From: Herbinix sp. | Lineage (GTDB): Bacteria > Bacillota > Clostridia > Lachnospirales > Lachnospiraceae | NCBI GenBank assembly: GCA_029256105.1 | Contig: JAQSYO010000032.1 | Coordinates: 1 to 37,721 of the forward strand | DNA: 37,721 nucleotides | Direction of reading: 5' to 3' | Shown: positions 34,222 to 37,721 of the stretch, one piece after another | Position numbering within the stretch: position 1 is the stretch's first letter | Layout: each line of letters starts with the position of its first letter | Translations under genes and position numbers: made by a program | The notes under the pieces: model-generated | Told to the model about the DNA's origin: nothing | Databases searched by the model: none | Seen by the model: only the letters and a program-made list of their open reading frames with translations

Positions 34222-36038
34222 ACTGCTACCTGCCTTTCAAGCTGCCGATTATAAAGCCTTGCATATAATCCATCGGCATTTACAAGCTGCTGATGCGTAC
34301 CACATTCTGTTATCCTGCCCTGATCCATTACCATAATTTCATCCACATCTTTAATAGTAGAAAATCGATGGGTAACAATAACCGCCGTTCTTCCCTCTAA
34401 GATGCGGTTCATAGCTTCCTGAACCTGGGCTTCAGATATTGTATCCAATGCAGATGTCGGTTCGTCCAGTAAAATAATAGATGAATTTTGAAGAAAAGCA
34501 CGAGCCAGAGACAATCGCTGACGTTGTCCGCCTGAAAGTGTTATTCCTCTCTCGCCTATCATAGTATCTATTCCATCTGGTAATTCCAGAATAAAATCAA
34601 TGGCATTGGCCGCCCTAGCTGCCTGAAGAATTTCTTCTTCAGAAGCATCTGGTCTGCCCATTGCAATATTATACCTGATTGAAGCTGGATAGAGGAACGT
34701 TTCCTGGGAAACATAAGATATTTTGTCTCTCAGGACATGAAGATTCCATTTACTCAGATTATTTCCCCATAAATCGATAGTACCCGAAGCATTCTCATAA
34801 AATCCCATAATCAACTTTAACACTGTACTCTTACCGCACCCACTGGCTCCGACTAGTGCAACTTTACATCCTTTTCTTACAGAAAAATTTATACTATTGA
34901 GGACTGGGTTCTCACTTATACCTGGCTCATTATCGGCATTTGATAGGTTAGCATTTGATGCGTTAGTCTTTGTATAGGAAAAAGTAACATTATTAAAACG
35001 AATGCATTCTTCCTCATCAGAAACTCCAAAATCCATACCATCTTCGCGCTCCGTTGGAGTGTCTATAATCTCGAAAAACCGTCGGGCAGTTCCCATAGAT
35101 TGTTGAAAATCAGCCACGATTCGAGGAATTGCAGCGACTGTCCAGACAATATTGTTAAGAAGATACACAAAAGCCGGAAGCTGTCCCGGAGATATTTCCC
35201 CGTTAAGTGATAAGATAGCGCCATAAATTAGACAGATTGTAAAGGGAGCTGACCACAGCAGGATATTAAAAATTGGCATGAATTTCAACAGATGCAAGCC
35301 CTTGCTATTCGATTTGATACTGGAATTGATAGACTCCTCAAAGCGGTTTAAGAAGTGCTCTTCTAAGCCATATGCTTTAATGATAGGCAACCCACCGTAG
35401 GTATCTGCCGCTAATGCATTTGCTTTTCCGACTGCCGAGGACGCTTCCTTAAAGAATTTTCCCATCGGTCGCGAAACAAATGTCGAGATTACAATTATAG
35501 GAGGCATGATGATAAGAGAGCCGATATACAATTTCAGATTAATGGACGCTAGATAAATTGATGTCAAAATAACTGTAATAAAATCTATAAACAGCTGAAA
35601 AAGACTACTCCCGATGAATTTCTGAACAGTATCTATATCGTTGCTTAATCTTGATATGAGATCACCGGAATGAAAATGGTCCATGAAGGATAATGGTAGC
35701 TTTTGAATATGGCTGACAGCATGTTCTCGAACTTCGCTCATTACACGTGAACGAAATATTCCAGATAGGTAAGTTCCTAGGTACTTAAAAATGACACCGG
35801 CTGTAACTATTATCACTGTCTCGAAAATCAGCATCGATAGAACACTTGATTTATGATCAATTACGGATCCGACTGATTTATTGATAATATATCCAAATGC
35901 CAAGCTTATGAGAGTATTAATGGCGGCAACTGCCAAATACGCAAACATAAGCCAACGGAATTTCCGAGTATAAGTAAACATTCTTATAACCAGCAGTAAA
36001 AAGGAGTCTTTATCTTTCTTTTGGTTTTTGGAATACAT
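34218..36038 (-). CDS. ABC exporter half-transporter (first subunit)
   Basis: A 606-residue permease-ATPase fusion with helices at about 30-52, 66-92, 145-185 and 255-280 among others, then an ATPase domain. Walker A is GASGCGKST (397-405), LSGGQ lies at 501-505, Walker B IILLDE at 521-526, and the H-loop is IVTHRFS. As in its partner, both ATP sites look complete; paired exporters often have one degenerate site. A low-complexity Asn/Ala/Ser insertion at about 358-375 follows the A-loop FSYTKT and is encoded by 15-bp imperfect repeats. Translation is coupled to the downstream partner. GGAG precedes the ATG. Likely multidrug or lipid exporter. Confidence 0.9.
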   Translation of the reverse strand: MYSKNQKKDKDSFLLLVIRMFTYTRKFRWLMFAYLAVAAINTLISLAFGYIINKSVGSVIDHKSSVLSMLIFETVIIVTAGVIFKYLGTYLSGIFRSRVMSEVREHAVSHIQKLPLSFMDHFHSGDLISRLSNDIDTVQKFIGSSLFQLFIDFITVILTSIYLASINLKLYIGSLIIMPPIIVISTFVSRPMGKFFKEASSAVGKANALAADTYGGLPIIKAYGLEEHFLNRFEESINSSIKSNSKGLHLLKFMPIFNILLWSAPFTICLIYGAILSLNGEISPGQLPAFVYLLNNIVWTVAAIPRIVADFQQSMGTARRFFEIIDTPTEREDGMDFGVSDEEECIRFNNVTFSYTKTNASNANLSNADNEPGISENPVLNSINFSVRKGCKVALVGASGCGKSTVLKLIMGFYENASGTIDLWGNNLSKWNLHVLRDKISYVSQETFLYPASIRYNIAMGRPDASEEEILQAARAANAIDFILELPDGIDTMIGERGITLSGGQRQRLSLARAFLQNSSIILLDEPTSALDTISEAQVQEAMNRILEGRTAVIVTHRFSTIKDVDEIMVMDQGRITECGTHQQLVNADGLYARLYNRQLERQVAV

Positions 36039-36104
36039 AATCGTTCTCCTATTTGAGGTAAAATATTATAAATTAAATAACAGATTACTACACCTACTGT
36101 AAAC

Positions 36105-36623
36105 TCAAATTTGTATTCTTTCATCAATGTCATATTTACTGTCAATTAAAAGATAGTCAACTTCATATTTTTTGCACATTTTCAATGTTTCTTTATTATC
36201 TCTCAAAACAATTTCTACTGTACAATTAGAATCATCCATTCGATTTTCCACTACATTTGCAAGTGCCTTTATATCATAGAAATTATTCTTGATATATTGC
36301 TCACTCATTACAAGACAAATGTATTTAATTTTAGATAAATATTCTTTTTCAAAATCTTTTTGCCAATCATATGGTATGTAGCACCCTTCAACAACGAGGT
36401 TTTGTTCATTTTCAATTGCTGTTTTAATCATTTCTTTTACAATAGGCCAAAGATAGTCTGTCAATTTATCATTGTCGTATGGAGTTAATAAAGTTTGTCC
36501 GCTACGGATTAAACCCATTTTTAAGTGATCTATAGAAAGATAAGGATATTTGTATTTTTCAAGTATTTTTTGTGCCAAATATGTCTTCCCTGAATGTGAA
36601 GCTCCTGCAATTAAAACAATCAT
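36105..36623 (-). CDS. Small P-loop kinase-like protein
   Basis: A 172-residue protein with an N-terminal Walker A GASHSGKT (7-14), then YPYLSIDHLKMGLI, where the Asp-His region suits a kinase catalytic Asp. NLVVEGCYIPYDW is a Walker B-like segment. This is close to zeta-toxin/2-phosphoglycerate kinase-like small kinases. No antitoxin-like gene is adjacent, which argues against a toxin role. The ATG at 36623 has GGAGGG 5 bases upstream. It is the fifth distinct small P-loop protein in the window (counting the frameshifted one). Substrate unknown. Confidence 0.75.
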   Translation of the reverse strand: MIVLIAGASHSGKTYLAQKILEKYKYPYLSIDHLKMGLIRSGQTLLTPYDNDKLTDYLWPIVKEMIKTAIENEQNLVVEGCYIPYDWQKDFEKEYLSKIKYICLVMSEQYIKNNFYDIKALANVVENRMDDSNCTVEIVLRDNKETLKMCKKYEVDYLLIDSKYDIDERIQI

Positions 36624-36710
36624 ATAACCCTCCATTGAATTTAAATTTTCCTGTTACTTTTACTGTCAAGTAATCCTAATCCTTGGCGGTAGTATTTCGA
36701 TCACAACTGA

Positions 36711-37088
36711 TTACCCGATAAACAGGCACCAATGTACACCGTATTTATCAATAATATCTGTCATGAGCGGACTAAAAAAGCAAGAACCTAAAGGCTCAAG
36801 AATTTTGCCCTCTTCTTTCATTTTTTCATATGCCCGCTCAATAATAGGCTCCTCACCGGGTTCAAACTGCATACAAAATTGCATTGTATTACCCCAGACT
36901 GTTTGTTCCTTATTGTAATACAACTCGCCGACCGCAATGCTTTGTCCGCAAATGTTAAGCTCGGCATGAACAATCGTACCATCCTCAGCTTTTTCACAAT
37001 AGCCAATTTCTGCATTAAAAGCGTCCTTATAAAAGTCAAAGGCTTCCGCTCTGTTTTTAGCGTAAATCTGTAATAGTAATCTTCTCAC
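36711..37088 (-). CDS. VOC/glyoxalase-fold protein (PhnB-like)
   Basis: A 125-residue protein of the vicinal oxygen chelate superfamily, PhnB/3-demethylubiquinone methyltransferase-like subgroup. NRAEAFDFYKDAFNAE is the first beta-alpha unit, HAELNICGQSIAVGE the central strand pair, and the sequence from MTDIIDKYGVHWCLF gives the closing 'DkyGv.W' signature. Such proteins bind a metal or act as resistance/glyoxalase-like enzymes, but function is not fixed by the fold. The GTG at 37088 has GGAG about 8-9 bases upstream. Confidence 0.83.
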   Translation of the reverse strand: MRRLLLQIYAKNRAEAFDFYKDAFNAEIGYCEKAEDGTIVHAELNICGQSIAVGELYYNKEQTVWGNTMQFCMQFEPGEEPIIERAYEKMKEEGKILEPLGSCFFSPLMTDIIDKYGVHWCLFIG

Positions 37089-37505
37089 TGTTTTGATCTC
37101 CTAATCGTAAATTTTATAAAGTACCATACTCTTTAGTTACGGAAATAGTAGTGCTGTTGAAAATTATTGTCGTCACTCAAAGACAACACGTAATATTCTT
37201 CGTTTCCTCCACCGATTGTTATCAACAATTTAACTTGTACTGGCGATAATCTGGTTTGTCCTTTGTGATTATTAATATAAAGGGACGTTTGTTTCTCCGA
37301 CTGTTATGCTCATTAGCTTTATTTATCAATACTTTTTTCATACAAGTAAAACCATTTTAAACCGTATTGACTAAGTCCAATATCCTCTTTACCAATATCA
37401 CTGTACGGCTGCATAATTCTTCATTGATTATTAGTTGTGCTAAATGAATTTCCTATCGCTTTACTTTACATCGACTATAGGAACGAACACTAATACTATA
37501 CGGAT
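37089..37505. other. Segment with a decayed gene
   Basis: A 417-base stretch with no intact gene. It contains the decayed frame listed at 37133-37414 and otherwise AT-rich sequence in which I see no promoter, repeat or hairpin worth naming. Confidence 0.5.
37133..37414 (-). pseudogene. Decayed gene with a cluster of in-frame stops
   Basis: One frame reads a 31-codon piece from the ATG at 37414 (MQPYSDIGKEDIGLSQYGLKW..., stop at 37319-37321). It then meets several stops within 18 bases and reopens for 56 codons (37133-37303) including SPVQVKLLITIGGGNEEYYVL. Both pieces have protein-like composition and share the same frame, so a single ancestral gene interrupted by stops is likely. A shifted frame is also open across the junction, so an indel may be involved. 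No family recognised. Confidence 0.35.
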
Positions 37506-37721
37506 TTATTTTGCCGTATGATTGATAAAATCAACTTCATACTGCCGCTCACCGTATTTTCTTTCATTGTCAATAATAGTACCCTCAGTAAGGGTGATAC
37601 GTAGAACGATTGAGGTCGGATTGTTTTCGTCGCCAACTTCATCGAACCAATCGAAGATGCTTTTGAATTTCGCTCTGATTTCCGCATTCTTCTCGTCTTT
37701 GACCCAACCGAGATTTTCGGC
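37506..37721 (-). CDS. 3' end of an unidentified gene (cut by window edge)
   Basis: The minus strand is open from the window edge to a TAA at 37506-37508, giving the last 71 residues: AENLGWVKDEKNAEIRAKF, then a SIFDWFDEVGDENNPTSIVL stretch and an ending ERKYGERQYEVDFINHTAK. It is acidic-basic, soluble and without a motif I know. Its codons are visibly richer in G and C (GACGAGAAGAATGCG) than its neighbours, which may indicate a different origin. The remainder lies beyond the window. Confidence 0.6.
   Translation of the reverse strand, partial: AENLGWVKDEKNAEIRAKFKSIFDWFDEVGDENNPTSIVLRITLTEGTIIDNERKYGERQYEVDFINHTAK

Noticed and set aside
36105..36623. Zeta toxin of a toxin-antitoxin pair
   Set aside because: The fold is similar, but there is no small epsilon-like antitoxin gene on either side.
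36640..36669. Promoter TTGACA with TTTAAA for the kinase at 36105
   Set aside because: The -35 is perfect but the implied transcript start falls within the ribosome binding site, so it cannot serve this gene as placed.
1..37721. CRISPR array, tRNA or rRNA genes
   Set aside because: No regularly spaced repeats, no cloverleaf with the T-loop GTTCRA pattern, and no rRNA-like conserved stretches were seen.

Overview
The window is AT-rich DNA whose genes carry strong Shine-Dalgarno sites (GGAGG or AAGGAG about 6-9 bases ahead of ATG, GTG or TTG). This fits a low-GC Firmicute, most likely a clostridial or Lachnospiraceae-type chromosome. The assignment rests on composition, signals and gene content only; no marker gene is present.

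Nearly every gene reads on the minus strand. Most stand alone: each has its own ribosome binding site, gaps of about 20-250 bases, and no shared pathway with its neighbours. Many belong to families that modify small molecules. There are five GNAT acetyltransferases, a phosphotransferase of the APH/choline kinase fold, a streptomycin-type adenylyltransferase, a Nudix hydrolase, a HIT protein, a nitroreductase, a flavin reductase, two flavodoxin-like proteins, a methyltransferase, an adenosine deaminase, a VOC protein, and five small P-loop kinase-like proteins (one frameshifted). This looks like an accessory 'toolbox' region grown by repeated single-gene acquisition. I saw no integron integrase and no shared cassette repeat.

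Region by region (left to right, against the direction of transcription): 1-600 holds a strong hairpin inside a 12-bp inverted repeat and a truncated pyrophosphatase-like relic. 604-3115 holds an acylphosphatase gene and two coupled membrane-protein genes. 3280-3460 holds relics resembling a tyrosine recombinase start and an IS3-type transposase end, the latter overlapping the terminator of an AraC/GyrI-type regulator (3471-4379). 4588-13401 is an array of single genes containing an AAA ATPase next to a DUF5131 (Gp37/Gp68) gene. 13569-20942 is mostly redox, nucleotide and kinase genes. 21116-23833 is a close group of two radical SAM proteins and a GNAT. 24006-26267 encodes a large SIR2-TPR protein, the best candidate for an antiphage or NAD-depleting effector. 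26309-29876 has Nudix, adenylyltransferase, an ECF transporter S component and a signal-less S41 peptidase. 30211-31692 is the only convincing intact plus-strand gene, a HEAT-repeat/RNA-methylase fusion with its own promoter and terminator. 31893-37088 has a small P-loop protein, a two-gene ABC exporter, another kinase and a VOC protein. The right edge holds a decayed gene and the 3' end of an unidentified gene.

Real operons are few: 1757-3115 with 1029-1757 (stop/start overlap), the two flavodoxin-like genes (20-bp overlap), the two radical SAM genes (7-bp gap), and the two ABC half-transporters (ATGA overlap). Several genes are broken (155-406, 3300-3432, 5056-5615, 9711-9863, 37133-37414), so the region is both gaining and losing genes.
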